The notes beneath the pieces are model-generated. The model was not told where the DNA came from. It saw nothing but the letters and a program-made list of their open reading frames with translations, and did no database searches. DNA of 64,000 nt from Polycladidibacter stylochi (GTDB lineage Bacteria > Pseudomonadota > Alphaproteobacteria > Rhizobiales > Stappiaceae): positions 150,879 to 214,878 of the forward strand of contig NZ_LLWE01000042.1 in the NCBI RefSeq assembly GCF_001562055.1, given 5' to 3'. The position numbers and the translations under genes were made by a program. This document shows positions 1 to 9,057 of this stretch, one piece after another. Positions within the stretch are counted from its first letter, which is position 1, and each line of letters opens with the position of its first letter.

Positions 1-1
1 G

Positions 2-985
2 GCGGGTAAATCTCCTGAAGCCGCTGCGAAAATTGCATCGGACATACTGGCAACAGCTCCCTGGATTTCGCAGGCTGCGATGCGGAAATTCTACGCCATA
101 GGTGGAACTTGGCGCTCACTAGGGCGCTTACATCTCTTTCAAGAGCGCTATCCACTACATGTGATGCACGATTATGCAATTCCGGCAGAAGTAGCCATAG
201 ATTTTTGTGAGCGTGTCGCTTTCACCCCGTTATCCAGTCAACCAAAAATTGAAGTGGTTTCAAAAGCACGGCGATCATTATTGCCCTATGGTGCCGTTGT
301 GCTTAAAGAGGTTTTGCAACGTTCAGGCGCAGACCAGGTTGTTTTTTCAGCGCTTGGAATTCGAGAGGGGCTGCTGTTTGATAACCTGTCTGCAGAAAAG
401 CAAGAACAAGATCCACTGTTGGAAGCTGCCAGAGAACTGTGCGTATTGCGATCACGCTCCCCCCGTTACGCTCAAGAACTCATGGAGTGGACGGAAAAAA
501 TACTCACAATTGCAGGCATAGAAGAAAGTGAGACCGAAACAAGGCTTCGCAAAGCAGCCTGTTATTTGTCAGACATCGGTTGGCGAGCGCACCCGGATTA
601 TCGTGGGAAACAGTCCCTCAATGTCATCTCGAATATGGGTTTTATAGGCATTAACCACTCAGGCAGAGCCTATTTGGCCTTAGCGGTTTTTTATCAACAC
701 GAAGGTTTGATAGATGAGGCCGTTTCCCCAAAAATTAAAGGACTTTGCACACCGCGCCTCATGCGCCTTGCGCGAATAATTGGTGCCTCTATGCGTGTTG
801 CTTCACTCGTTTCCGCATCAATTGATGGTGTCTTGCTCAATGCCACAATAACGGTTGAGAGTGATGCTCTCGTTTTAGCCCTGCCAGAAAAACTATCAGC
901 GTTAAATGGTGAACGTTTACAAAAACGCTTGCATCAACTTGCAAAAATATTGGAATTGCGCGGCGAAGTTCGTACGCGTTGCTAA
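2..985 (+). CDS. ppx: Exopolyphosphatase / Ppx-GppA family phosphatase, C-terminal part
   Basis: The reading frame is already open at base 2, so the 5' end lies outside the window. About 328 C-terminal residues of a family usually near 500 are present. The segment around bases 80-130 reads AIGGTWRSLGRLH, a conserved stretch near the end of the Ppx/GppA phosphatase core. The remainder is the all-helical, HD-like C-terminal region of long exopolyphosphatases. The family releases orthophosphate from polyphosphate or hydrolyses pppGpp, in the cytoplasm. It converges on rnd across a hairpin at 1005-1039. The catalytic ASKHA ATP-binding motifs are not in the window, so polyphosphate versus pppGpp preference cannot be judged. 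Confidence 0.85.
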   Translation, partial: AGKSPEAAAKIASDILATAPWISQAAMRKFYAIGGTWRSLGRLHLFQERYPLHVMHDYAIPAEVAIDFCERVAFTPLSSQPKIEVVSKARRSLLPYGAVVLKEVLQRSGADQVVFSALGIREGLLFDNLSAEKQEQDPLLEAARELCVLRSRSPRYAQELMEWTEKILTIAGIEESETETRLRKAACYLSDIGWRAHPDYRGKQSLNVISNMGFIGINHSGRAYLALAVFYQHEGLIDEAVSPKIKGLCTPRLMRLARIIGASMRVASLVSASIDGVLLNATITVESDALVLALPEKLSALNGERLQKRLHQLAKILELRGEVRTRC

Positions 986-1004
986 CTTGCACATTAGAGA
1001 ATCA

Positions 1005-1039
1005 AACCCAATCGCAAACTTACGTGGGGCGATTGGGTT
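1005..1039. terminator. Bidirectional terminator between ppx and rnd
   Basis: AACCCAATCGC at 1005-1015 pairs perfectly with GCGATTGGGTT at 1029-1039 around a 13-nt loop. Pyrimidine-rich sequence follows on the plus strand. It lies between two convergent stop codons, so it probably serves both genes. Confidence 0.6.
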
Positions 1040-1054
1040 CTCTTCTCGTTCACA

Positions 1055-2272
1055 TTAAACCGTTTTGGGTTTACGCGGTTTCGCCCGTGTGCTTCTTTGC
1101 TTGGCAACGCGTTCAATTGGCTCGCCTTGATTGCAAACAACAATATCGCGACCATTAAATGCCAATCCAACACGGCCTTTCTTCAAGTTCAAAGCATCTT
1201 CGCCAAACAACTCGCGGCGCCATCCCTTTAAAGCGTTCACATCAGCCTCTTCATGAGAAGCAATTTTTTCAAGGTCATCAACTGTCGCAATTAGTTTAGC
1301 GGCAACCCCAGACTGCTCGCTTTTTAATTTAAGCAAAACCTTGAGCAAATCGACCGCGGCGCCAGAGCCTTCTGGCATCGGTTTACCCTTTGGGACCTCG
1401 GGTAAATCCTCTTTGGCAATTGCATGAGCCCGCGCTACAGCAGCCAGTATTTCGTCTGCCTGTTTAGAACGCTCAAAACCACGTGGAACACTACGTAAAT
1501 GCCCGAGCGCTTTAGAGCTGGTTGGTTGCTGGATGCTGATTTCAAAAATCGCATCATCTTTAATCACCCGTGAGCGAGGTACATCACGCGATTGAGCTTC
1601 ACTTTCACGCCAAGCTGCCAACTCTTTTAGGATAGCAAACTCCATTGGCTTTCGAATGCGTAACTTTAACCGCTGCCAAGCTTTTTCGGGCTCGCTACGA
1701 TACGTCTCCTCAGAGCGCAGCGTATCCATTTCACCATCCACCCAATGCGTACGCTGCTTTCCTTCAAGCTCACGCGTTAAGTATTGGTAGACTTCTCGCA
1801 AATGGGTGACGTCCGCTAGTGCATATTCTAGCTGCTTCTCGGTGAGAGGGCGGCGTGACCAATCAGTAAAACGAGAACTTTTATCAATCCGTTCACCGGT
1901 AATCTTATTCACCAGTTGATCATAGGAGACAGAATCGCCAAATCCGCAGACCATGGCAGCAACTTGCGTATCAAATATGGGAGCCGGAACAAAACCACCA
2001 AGGTGATAGATTATTTCTACATCCTGTCGCGCAGCGTGGAAAACCTTAACAACAGCAGAGTTGCGCATAAGCTCGAAAAAAGGTTCCAGTGAAAGCTCAG
2101 GTGCAAGCGCATCAACGATTACCGCTTCTTCATCACTTGCAATTTGAATAACACAGAGTTTAGGCCAAAAAGTTGTTTCACGCAGAAATTCTGTATCTAC
2201 GGTAACAAAACTAAACTGGGAAAGGCGCTCGCAAGTTGCTGCGAGTTCGTGAGTTGTTGTGATCATTTTCAT
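1055..2272 (-). CDS. rnd: Ribonuclease D
   Basis: A 3'-5' exoribonuclease of the DEDD superfamily that trims the 3' ends of tRNA and other stable RNA precursors. Visible motifs, numbered from the chosen start, are Exo I VDTEFLRE (D26, E28), Exo II FHAARQDVEII, and Exo III YALADVTHLREVY with the DEDDy tyrosine. An HRDC-like RNA-binding domain follows (FAILKELAAWRE and onwards). The chosen ATG at 2272 gives 405 residues and begins MKMITTTHEL, the usual family N-terminus. An in-frame ATG at 2353 would add 27 residues without recognisable homology or a good ribosome site. The basic C-terminal tail (RSTRAKPRKPKTV) probably contacts RNA. It is divergent from aspS, a common alphaproteobacterial arrangement. 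Confidence 0.93.
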   Translation of the reverse strand: MKMITTTHELAATCERLSQFSFVTVDTEFLRETTFWPKLCVIQIASDEEAVIVDALAPELSLEPFFELMRNSAVVKVFHAARQDVEIIYHLGGFVPAPIFDTQVAAMVCGFGDSVSYDQLVNKITGERIDKSSRFTDWSRRPLTEKQLEYALADVTHLREVYQYLTRELEGKQRTHWVDGEMDTLRSEETYRSEPEKAWQRLKLRIRKPMEFAILKELAAWRESEAQSRDVPRSRVIKDDAIFEISIQQPTSSKALGHLRSVPRGFERSKQADEILAAVARAHAIAKEDLPEVPKGKPMPEGSGAAVDLLKVLLKLKSEQSGVAAKLIATVDDLEKIASHEEADVNALKGWRRELFGEDALNLKKGRVGLAFNGRDIVVCNQGEPIERVAKQRSTRAKPRKPKTV

Positions 2273-2625
2273 GGTTGCGAACCTATACCCCACACTGCCT
2301 AAAATGTCGCGTAAAAAGTTGTAAGCCGCCACAAAGCGTCGCGGTTTATGCATGTTTTACAAGGGGCTAATTAAGCCCAAAACTTGTAATTAGTCAAAGC
2401 CTAGTGAAAATAGGTATTTCACAATAAGTTTTATAGAAAATACCTTATGTGTCGGCTCAAGCTATCAACAAAATAGTTTTAAAATGGCGTGATTTGTAAT
2501 TTTTCAGGGCATTTCCACTGCTAAACTTGACATTGTTGCTCGAGCATGTCTTTTCCAACCTTGGCCCATGTTATAGGGCAAGACTATGTAATTTTAATAT
2601 TAGAAATACCAAGGCTGAGGACGCT
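2273..2625. other. Intergenic region between divergent rnd and aspS
   Basis: No gene is supported in these 353 bases. They hold the promoters of the divergent rnd and aspS genes. TTGACA at 2527-2532 resembles a -35 element for aspS, but no convincing -10 follows at the expected spacing. An 8-bp inverted repeat, AGGTATTT at 2412-2419 and AAATACCT at 2438-2445, flanks an AT-rich centre. Its role is unknown. Confidence 0.35.
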
Positions 2626-4410
2626 ATGCATCGCTATCGGAGCCACACCTGCGGAGAACTGCGGGCAACGAATGAAGGTGAAACGGCACGCCTGTCCGGT
2701 TGGGTACATCGTGTACGCGATCATGGCGGTTTGCTATTTATCGATCTACGAGACCACTACGGCATGACCCAATGTGTGGTCGATCCTGATTCTCCAGCGT
2801 TTAAGCTTGCAGAAACCGTACGCGCCGAATGGTGCTTGCGCATTGATGGTGAAGTGAAACCACGCTCTGCAGAAACTAAAAACGAAAACCTTGCTACCGG
2901 CGATATCGAGGTATTCATCCGCGATATTGAAGTGCTGGGTTCTTCTAAAGAGCTGCCGCTGCCTATTTTTGGTGAACCGGAATACCCAGAGGACATTCGC
3001 CTTAAATACCGCTTCCTAGATCTGCGCCGCGAGACCCTGCACAACAACCTGGTAAAGCGCACCAAGATCATTAACTCCATGCGCCAGCGCATGAACACCA
3101 TCGGGTTTAATGAATTCCAGACCCCGATCCTGACCGCATCTTCCCCAGAAGGTGCGCGTGACTTCCTGGTGCCATCGCGTATCCATCCTGGTAAATTCTA
3201 CGCATTGCCGCAGGCGCCACAGCAATTCAAGCAGTTGCTAATGATGTCCGGCTTTGATCGCTACTTCCAGATCGCCCCTTGCTTCCGTGATGAAGATCCT
3301 CGCGCTGACCGCCTGCCGGGTGAGTTTTACCAGCTTGACGTGGAAATGAGCTTCGTCACCCAAGAAGACGTGCTGCAAACCATGGAGCCGGTTATTCGCG
3401 GCGTATTTGAAGAGTTCGCAGAGGGCAAAGCTGTCACCAAAGAATTCCCGCGCATTGCCTATGCCGACGCCATCCGCAAATACGGCTCCGACAAGCCGGA
3501 TCTGCGCAACCCGATTGAAATGCAGGCTGTAACCGAGCATTTCGCCGGCTCTGGCTTTAAAGTGTTCGCCCGCATGATCGAGAGCGACCCTAAAGTGGAA
3601 GTTTGGGCAATCCCGGCTCCAAAGGGTGGTTCACGTGCCTTCTGTGATCGCATGAACTCTTGGGCGCAAAGCGAAGGCCAGCCGGGCATGGGCTACATCT
3701 TCTTCCGTGACGAAGAAGGCGCTACAGTAGGCGCTGGCCCTGTTGCTAAAAACATTGGTACCGAACGTACTGAAGCCATGCGCATTCAGCTGGGGCTGGA
3801 GCAGGGCGATGCGGTCTTCTTTGCCGCCGGGGATCCGAAGAAATTCGCCGACTTTGCTGGTAAAGCCCGCACCCGCGTTGGTGAAGAGCTGAACCTGATC
3901 AACGAAGATGCCTTCGAACTTTGCTGGATTGTTGACTTCCCGATGTTTGAATGGGACGAGGAAGAAAAGAAGGTCGACTTCTGCCACAACCCGTTCTCCA
4001 TGCCAGAAGGTGGTCTGGAAGGCCTGAATACCAAAGACCCGCTGGAGCTCAATGCCTATCAGTATGATGTGGTTTGTAACGGCTTTGAAATCGGTTCCGG
4101 TGCGATCCGTAACCACTCTCCAGAGGTCATGAAAAAAGCCTTCGAAATCGCGGGCTATGAAGTGGAAACGCTGGAAGAGAAATTCGGCGGCATGCTGCGC
4201 GCATTTGAGTACGGCGCTCCACCGCACGGCGGCATGGCAGCGGGCGTAGACCGCATTATTATGCTGCTCGTTGGCGCTAAAAACCTGCGTGAAGTGACCC
4301 TGTTCCCGATGAACCAGCAGGCGCAGGATCTGCTCATGGGCGCGCCAAGCGATGTCTTCCCGGCGCAGCTGCGCGATCTGCATATTCGCTTGAACCTGCC
4401 GGAAGCATAA
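2626..4410 (+). CDS. aspS: Aspartate--tRNA ligase
   Basis: A class II aminoacyl-tRNA synthetase charging tRNA-Asp; in alphaproteobacteria usually non-discriminating, so it may also form Asp-tRNA-Asn. An N-terminal OB-fold anticodon domain ([20 protein letters not shown]) precedes the catalytic core. Motif 2 is [19 protein letters not shown] and motif 3 is [14 protein letters not shown] bacterial GAD insertion domain lies between them. ATG at 2626 gives 594 residues, the normal length, and follows a GAGG ribosome site at 2617-2620. An in-frame start at 2527 would add 33 unconserved residues. Codon use is markedly richer in GC than in neighbouring genes, as expected for high expression. A strong hairpin follows at 4441. 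Confidence 0.97.
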   Translation: MHRYRSHTCGELRATNEGETARLSGWVHRVRDHGGLLFIDLRDHYGMTQCVVDPDSPAFKLAETVRAEWCLRIDGEVKPRSAETKNENLATGDIEVFIRDIEVLGSSKELPLPIFGEPEYPEDIRLKYRFLDLRRETLHNNLVKRTKIINSMRQRMNTIGFNEFQTPILTASSPEGARDFLVPSRIHPGKFYALPQAPQQFKQLLMMSGFDRYFQIAPCFRDEDPRADRLPGEFYQLDVEMSFVTQEDVLQTMEPVIRGVFEEFAEGKAVTKEFPRIAYADAIRKYGSDKPDLRNPIEMQAVTEHFAGSGFKVFARMIESDPKVEVWAIPAPKGGSRAFCDRMNSWAQSEGQPGMGYIFFRDEEGATVGAGPVAKNIGTERTEAMRIQLGLEQGDAVFFAAGDPKKFADFAGKARTRVGEELNLINEDAFELCWIVDFPMFEWDEEEKKVDFCHNPFSMPEGGLEGLNTKDPLELNAYQYDVVCNGFEIGSGAIRNHSPEVMKKAFEIAGYEVETLEEKFGGMLRAFEYGAPPHGGMAAGVDRIIMLLVGAKNLREVTLFPMNQQAQDLLMGAPSDVFPAQLRDLHIRLNLPEA

Positions 4411-4440
4411 ACTTCCAAGTCTGAAATGACTACAAGTATT

Positions 4441-4482
4441 AAAGCAGGCAGTTGTTATAAGCAGCTGCCTGCTTTCCTGTTT
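4441..4482 (+). terminator. Terminator after aspS
   Basis: A 14-bp stem (4441-4454 with 4462-4475, one G-T pair) closes a 7-nt loop and is followed by CCTGTTT. It lies 30 bases after the aspS stop. Confidence 0.75.
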
Positions 4483-4568
4483 AGGTCCACTTGCCATACC
4501 GACGCAATACTATCAAATAGGCTCTATTGCTTGTAATACTTGCCACCTGAGAGATGTGAGGTTCAATC

Positions 4569-6344
4569 GTGTTCAAAGCGCTACAAAACAAATTATTCAA
4601 AGACCCTGAAAGTGCCGGTAGTTTGATTAAGCGCTTGCTCAAAGAGAATTTTCACCATTACCGCGGACAGTATCTGCTCGCCTTCATATTGATGGCTCTT
4701 GCAGCCGGGGCAGGGGCGGCCAGTGCTGCCATCATGAAAAATATTATCAACGAGGTTTTTATAGCCCAAGACGCCACCATGGTTTATGTGATCTCGTTCA
4801 CGGTAATGGCAATATTTACGATCAAAGGTTTGGCAACATATGGCCAACTGGTCATTCTTAGTCGCGTTGGGAACTCAATAGTTGCAAAACTGCAAAAGAA
4901 GATGTTTGCAAAAACACTCGGCCTTGGTATTCGATATTTTGATCGCACAAGCTTTGGTGATTTAGCAACCAGATTTGGACAAAATACAGCTGCAGCGCGT
5001 GCAGTTATGGATTTGGTGATCCTCACACTGGGCCGTGATATAATGGCAGTTGTTGGTCTTGTTTCAGTGATGGTCTATCAAAATCCTCGATTGAGTTTGA
5101 TTGCATTCGTGATAATGCCGCCAGCAGTTTTTGCCGTATCAAAGCTGGTACGGCGCGTTAAGCGTATTGCGAAAAGCCAGTTCATCTCTCAAACTAAAAT
5201 ACTCTCATTAGTAAAAGAAATGGCTCTTGGCATTCGCATTATTAAGTCGTTTCGTTATGAAAACCAGATGCAAACGGCCATGACTACCGCCATATCCGAG
5301 GTCGAAGGGCAAGCAAATAAAATCGCGCGGCTCACAGCTCGAACTTCTCCACTAATGGAAACGCTTGGCGGTTTTGCTATCGCTATGATTATTCTTTATG
5401 GCGGTTATGCGGTAATACACTTGGGGCAAGACCCAGGTGCATTCTTCTCGTTCATCACAGCACTTTTATTGGCTTATGACCCTGTAAAAAGACTTGCGCG
5501 ACTACAAGTGAATTTGAATACACAGCTTGTAGGCGTGCGCTTGATGTATGAAATTCTTGATCAAGAGGATGCACACCCCGATGAAGAAAACAAAAAAACG
5601 CTACAAATCACTCATGGTGAAATTAAGTTCAATAACGTTGATTTTTGTTATGGTGAAGAGCGGGTACTAAAAGCGTTAAGTTTTACAGCGAAAGCCGGAG
5701 AGGTGACCGCGCTCGTCGGCAGTTCGGGAGCTGGTAAGTCTACAGTATTTTCGTTGATTGAGCGCTATTATGACATTGAAAATGGAACGATTGCAGTTGA
5801 TGGCCAAAACTTGAACGAGGTCAGCGTTACTAGTTTGCGCAGCAATGTAGCGATTGTTTCGCAAGACACTTTTTTGTTTGACCGTACAGTTGCCGAAAAT
5901 ATCGCCATTGGCAAACCTGGAGCCACAAAAGAAGAAATACAAGTGGCCGCTCAAAATGCACATGCTCACAGCTTCATTTGCGAATTGGAGAATGGCTACG
6001 ATACAATCGTTGGTGAAGGTGGTGGCAGGTTGTCCGGCGGTCAAAGGCAACGTATTGCCATAGCGCGGGCGATGCTTTCAAGAGCACCTATATTATTGCT
6101 GGATGAAGCGACTTCAGCACTAGATGCAAAAAGCGAAGCACATGTCCAAGATGCCCTGAAGAAACTTATGCATGGGCGTACTACAATTGTTATAGCACAC
6201 CGATTAGCGACAGTTCGCAACGCTGATTGTATCCATGTAATGGATAAGGGACGCGTAATTGAAAGTGGTAGCCATGAAGAGCTTTATGCACAAAATGGCA
6301 CATACCATCACCTTTGCGATTTACAGTTTAATGGCAATAACTGA
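4569..6344 (+). CDS. ABC exporter, fused permease and ATPase (MsbA/lipid-exporter type)
   Basis: A half-transporter expected to work as an inner-membrane homodimer. The first ~320 residues form the six-helix exporter domain. The ATPase domain follows with Walker A GSSGAGKST (384-392), signature LSGGQ (488-492), Walker B ILLLDEATS and H-loop H544, all intact. At 591 residues it has the size of MsbA-like lipid flippases, but the sequence does not fix the substrate. The start is GTG at 4569, preceded by GTGAGG at 4556-4561 with 7-nt spacing. It stands alone between the aspS terminator and a broken gene on the other strand. About 220 bases after its stop contain no supported gene and only a weak hairpin. 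Confidence 0.88.
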   Translation: MFKALQNKLFKDPESAGSLIKRLLKENFHHYRGQYLLAFILMALAAGAGAASAAIMKNIINEVFIAQDATMVYVISFTVMAIFTIKGLATYGQLVILSRVGNSIVAKLQKKMFAKTLGLGIRYFDRTSFGDLATRFGQNTAAARAVMDLVILTLGRDIMAVVGLVSVMVYQNPRLSLIAFVIMPPAVFAVSKLVRRVKRIAKSQFISQTKILSLVKEMALGIRIIKSFRYENQMQTAMTTAISEVEGQANKIARLTARTSPLMETLGGFAIAMIILYGGYAVIHLGQDPGAFFSFITALLLAYDPVKRLARLQVNLNTQLVGVRLMYEILDQEDAHPDEENKKTLQITHGEIKFNNVDFCYGEERVLKALSFTAKAGEVTALVGSSGAGKSTVFSLIERYYDIENGTIAVDGQNLNEVSVTSLRSNVAIVSQDTFLFDRTVAENIAIGKPGATKEEIQVAAQNAHAHSFICELENGYDTIVGEGGGRLSGGQRQRIAIARAMLSRAPILLLDEATSALDAKSEAHVQDALKKLMHGRTTIVIAHRLATVRNADCIHVMDKGRVIESGSHEELYAQNGTYHHLCDLQFNGNN

Positions 6345-6564
6345 ATACCATAGAAACACAACAGACGGGTGCTCTCGCGTTACAGTGCTCAAAATTAGCG
6401 GTTGCATCCTGTTACTTATTATCAACGCGTATAGGTTACTATCTTTGCCGTTAGTTGCCTTAGATAGGCAAACCACACTCGTGGTTATAGGTGACATAAA
6501 CAATAAAATTCCATAATATTTATTATGCGAATTATATATTCCTATAATAATAGTCATACTCTCT

Positions 6565-6994
6565 CTAATCAGCTTCGTTCCACCATCTATTTTTGTTATC
6601 TCGCTTCGGATTATAATGTGAGCGCGTTGCCCAATCATCTCTAATAAATATGACGGGCTCTTCATAATGGTGCTGCTCAAGTATTTTTCAAAACTCTATC
6701 CAATAATGCAGTATCTTGTTTAATTGAGATTTTAAGCTCAACCACAGGGAAGCTATCTATATCGCCCTTCTTGTATCCTTCCCTATGAATGGCCGTAGTC
6801 GTCCCCATCTCTGCTCGATAGGTTTCTTGTCCAACAGCGCTGATGCTAGCATTGCGTTGATAGCGACCATAGCTTAACGGGCAAACGGTCATCACCGCAT
6901 CAAGAATACGATCACAATCACCTGGACGCGTTTGAACTTCTATAGTCCAGACTTTTTGTAGGGAACAGCTTTGTAAATCAGGTAGTTACTTCAT
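6565..6994 (-). pseudogene. Broken small gene, possibly CutA/NIF3-C-like ferredoxin-fold protein
   Basis: An excellent ribosome site (AGGAGG) precedes ATG at 6994, immediately after the upstream acetyltransferase stop, but codon 3 is TAA. Reading on in the same frame gives a plausible protein (KVWTIEVQTRPGDCDRILDA and onwards) until TGA at 6677-6679. A +1 shift near the five-A run (6684-6688 on the minus strand) restores a protein-like frame, HHYEEPVIFIRDDW, ending in TAG at 6565. Two independent lesions argue for gene decay. The HYEEP motif is reminiscent of the HPYEEP motif in CutA and NIF3 C-terminal domains. That family call is tentative. It was probably co-transcribed with the acetyltransferase. 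Confidence 0.5.
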
Positions 6995-7003
6995 GTTAGC
7001 CTC

Positions 7004-7486
7004 CTAATTCTGGCGCTCAATCAAAGGTATTCTTTCAGCAGCACTTCGAATAGATAAACCGAGTTTGTTTCCTTCCTTAAATCCTAGTTTTTTATAGAAC
7101 CCAACGGCTTCTCCCCTGAGGCCAGTTTGTAACATAATTTTATAAGCACCCGAATCCTCAGCCAGAGCGATTGCGTAGTCCATAACTCTGCGTCCAAATC
7201 CACTTCTTTGATGTCTATGTTTGGTCACCACATTCTCAATAACCGCATAGGGTCGGCAGAGCCTTGTAAAATTAGGTAAGAGATGAAGCGTTAGCATACT
7301 AACGACCTCCCCCTCATACTCAGCGCCAATCATAAACGTTCCTGGATGTTCTAGGATTGCTGTCACACCGTCAATACGATCAGCATTGCATGAAATTATT
7401 TCTTCCTCACCAACGAGTTCTATGTACAAAGCAATAATATCATCAATATCGTTGATGTTTAAAATTCGAGCAGAATCCACACTCAT
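7004..7486 (-). CDS. GNAT family N-acetyltransferase
   Basis: A small acetyl-CoA-dependent N-acetyltransferase of 160 residues. The acetyl-CoA binding motif A is seen as HRHQRSGFGRRVMDYAIALA (Q/R-x-x-G-x-G type). The C-terminal GFYKKLGF is typical of GNAT motif B. ATG at 7486 follows AAGGA with about 6 nt spacing. An in-frame TTG one codon earlier is less likely. No signal peptide or membrane segment is seen, so it is cytoplasmic. The acceptor substrate cannot be told. Its stop overlaps the ribosome site of the decayed gene downstream. Confidence 0.85.
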   Translation of the reverse strand: MSVDSARILNINDIDDIIALYIELVGEEEIISCNADRIDGVTAILEHPGTFMIGAEYEGEVVSMLTLHLLPNFTRLCRPYAVIENVVTKHRHQRSGFGRRVMDYAIALAEDSGAYKIMLQTGLRGEAVGFYKKLGFKEGNKLGLSIRSAAERIPLIERQN

Positions 7487-7628
7487 CAAAAATCCTTAAC
7501 CAAATAAAATGATCATTCCGAAATGGAATACGCTGCACTATAATTGATTCACAACTATGCTGCGATGCAAAATGCTCATTTGGTGTTCCTTTAAAAGAAG
7601 CTGCAAGTTCAACAAATAATGAGCCATA

Positions 7629-7668
7629 AAAAATCCCCGCATTTCAATTATGAAATGCGGGGATTTTT
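7629..7668 (-). terminator. Strong terminator after the M20-like gene
   Basis: A perfect stem (core TCCCCGCATTTCA with its complement, extended by A/T pairs) closes a 4-nt loop. T runs are present on either strand. It follows the stop of the minus-strand gene at 7697 and could work in both directions. Confidence 0.9.
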
Positions 7669-7696
7669 ATTTATAAATAACAATGTCTTATAGTTT

Positions 7697-8908
7697 TTAT
7701 TTAAGTAAGTCATATAGGGCTGTTGCAACAACCCAGCTGGCTCCTTTTAAATCATTCATTCGTAAATGCTCATCAATTCCGTGAGCCCCACTTTCGGCCA
7801 GCGTTTCAGGTCCTGCCCCATAAACAACGGTGGGTACACCGGCCTCTGCATAATGGCGCGCATCTGTAAATAACGGAGCACCTTGTATCGTCACACTCTC
7901 GCCAAAGCAACTTCTGGCTTTAGAGTATAACAGGTTTGTAAGTGTATCTTGTGCTGGCGTAACGCGTAGAGGTTCTGCCAACATGAGTCGACGGCACTCA
8001 ACCTCCACCCCAAGCTCAACCGGTACACTCTTTTCAATCAGAGCGACCAAAGCTTCTTCCTCATCCTCACCAGCTTCTTCTGGGGTTAGTCGGCGATCAA
8101 TTTTAATGGCCACTCTTTCAGGAACAACATTTGTATGTATCCCCCCCTCGATAACACCAACTGTCAAGCGCGGACCTGCAATACCTTCTGTCTCGCTAGA
8201 GATCGAAAGCAATCGCTTACGCTCTTTATAAAGGGCAGATAAAACATAATGCGCCCCCTCAAGCGCATCACAACCTAATTCAGGTTTTGCCGCATGCGCC
8301 TGTCGTCCTCGGCAAATCACCTCTAGGTGTAAACAACCATTATGCGCTCGAACAACTTCATAGGAAAATCCGGTGGTAATGGCATAATCTGGAGTACTCA
8401 AACCTTGCTCAAGCAACCACTTAGGCCCCACATGCCCCCCCATTTCACCATCGAAAGTAACATGTAGCTCCACTTGCCCCTGCAAGTGATCGCTGCATTT
8501 TTTTAAAGCTTTTAGAGCAAATAAATAGCTGGCAATATCTGATTTTGCGATCACTGCGCCACGGCCGAATATTTTATCGTCACTAATCTTCGCTTCAAAG
8601 GGATTACTAGACCAGCCCTCGCCCGCCCCTACAACATCCGCATACGAATTTAATGCGATAGTAGGACCATTCCCGTCACCAAACTTCTGCCGAACAATCA
8701 GGTTGGTAATTGAAGTCATCCCATGTTGGCGAACAAATGGTTCCGGGACCGGATAAGCCTCAACCTCAAACCCTAGTTCTGTAATGAGTTTGGCGATCTG
8801 CTCAGCCGCTTGGTCATTATCTCCTGGTGGGTTCTCGCTTCGAATGCCGATTAATTGCTTAAGAAATGCAACCTCTTCCTCAAAGGACTGCTCAATAGCG
8901 GCATCCAT
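7697..8908 (-). CDS. M20-family peptidase/deacylase-like protein with altered metal-site residues
   Basis: A 403-residue cytoplasmic protein of the M20 (ArgE/DapE/carboxypeptidase) fold. It has a catalytic domain, an inserted dimerisation domain (about 190-300, HAAKPELGCDALEGAHYVL) and a C-terminal return to the catalytic domain. Family members hydrolyse amide bonds of acylated amino acids or peptides with two zinc ions. Here the usual H-x-D of the first metal motif reads SYADVV (Tyr89 in place of His, Asp91 kept). The usual D-E-E reads FDGEMGG (Gly154 in place of the catalytic Glu, Glu155 kept). Activity is therefore doubtful, or the chemistry is different. It lies downstream of the BMP importer genes on the same strand, which suggests a role with the imported compound. 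Confidence 0.8.
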   Translation of the reverse strand: MDAAIEQSFEEEVAFLKQLIGIRSENPPGDNDQAAEQIAKLITELGFEVEAYPVPEPFVRQHGMTSITNLIVRQKFGDGNGPTIALNSYADVVGAGEGWSSNPFEAKISDDKIFGRGAVIAKSDIASYLFALKALKKCSDHLQGQVELHVTFDGEMGGHVGPKWLLEQGLSTPDYAITTGFSYEVVRAHNGCLHLEVICRGRQAHAAKPELGCDALEGAHYVLSALYKERKRLLSISSETEGIAGPRLTVGVIEGGIHTNVVPERVAIKIDRRLTPEEAGEDEEEALVALIEKSVPVELGVEVECRRLMLAEPLRVTPAQDTLTNLLYSKARSCFGESVTIQGAPLFTDARHYAEAGVPTVVYGAGPETLAESGAHGIDEHLRMNDLKGASWVVATALYDLLK

Positions 8909-9017
8909 TTTAATTCAACCTCTTCTATTGGTATACATCATTAAGTTTATGACACCTTATCACGGCCAATCACGAAGACAAGCGCACATCACAACGCACA
9001 AATACGGTATATCCAAT

Positions 9018-9046
9018 AAAAAAGCCCTCAACTTTGGAGGGCTTTT
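9018..9046 (-). terminator. Terminator after second BMP binding protein
   Basis: AAAAGCCCTC (9020-9029) pairs with GAGGGCTTTT (9037-9046) around 7 nt. On the minus strand the stem is followed by a run of T. It lies directly after the stop at 9058. Confidence 0.85.
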
Positions 9047-9057
9047 CAAGTCAAAAA

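Noticed and set aside
2527..2532. TTGACA as the aspS promoter
   Set aside because: No acceptable -10 at the matching distance, so it is mentioned but not called as a promoter.
3631..4497. 288-codon open frame antisense to aspS
   Set aside because: It lies wholly opposite a highly biased, certain gene. Its protein has no recognisable motif and no ribosome site.
6471..6486. AACCAC/GTGGTT hairpin after the ABC exporter
   Set aside because: The 6-bp stem has no T run and lies about 130 bases after the stop; too weak to call a terminator.
6321..6680. 119-codon minus-strand frame downstream of the broken gene
   Set aside because: It overlaps the recovered tail of the pseudogene in another frame, has no ribosome site, and runs into the exporter 3' end.
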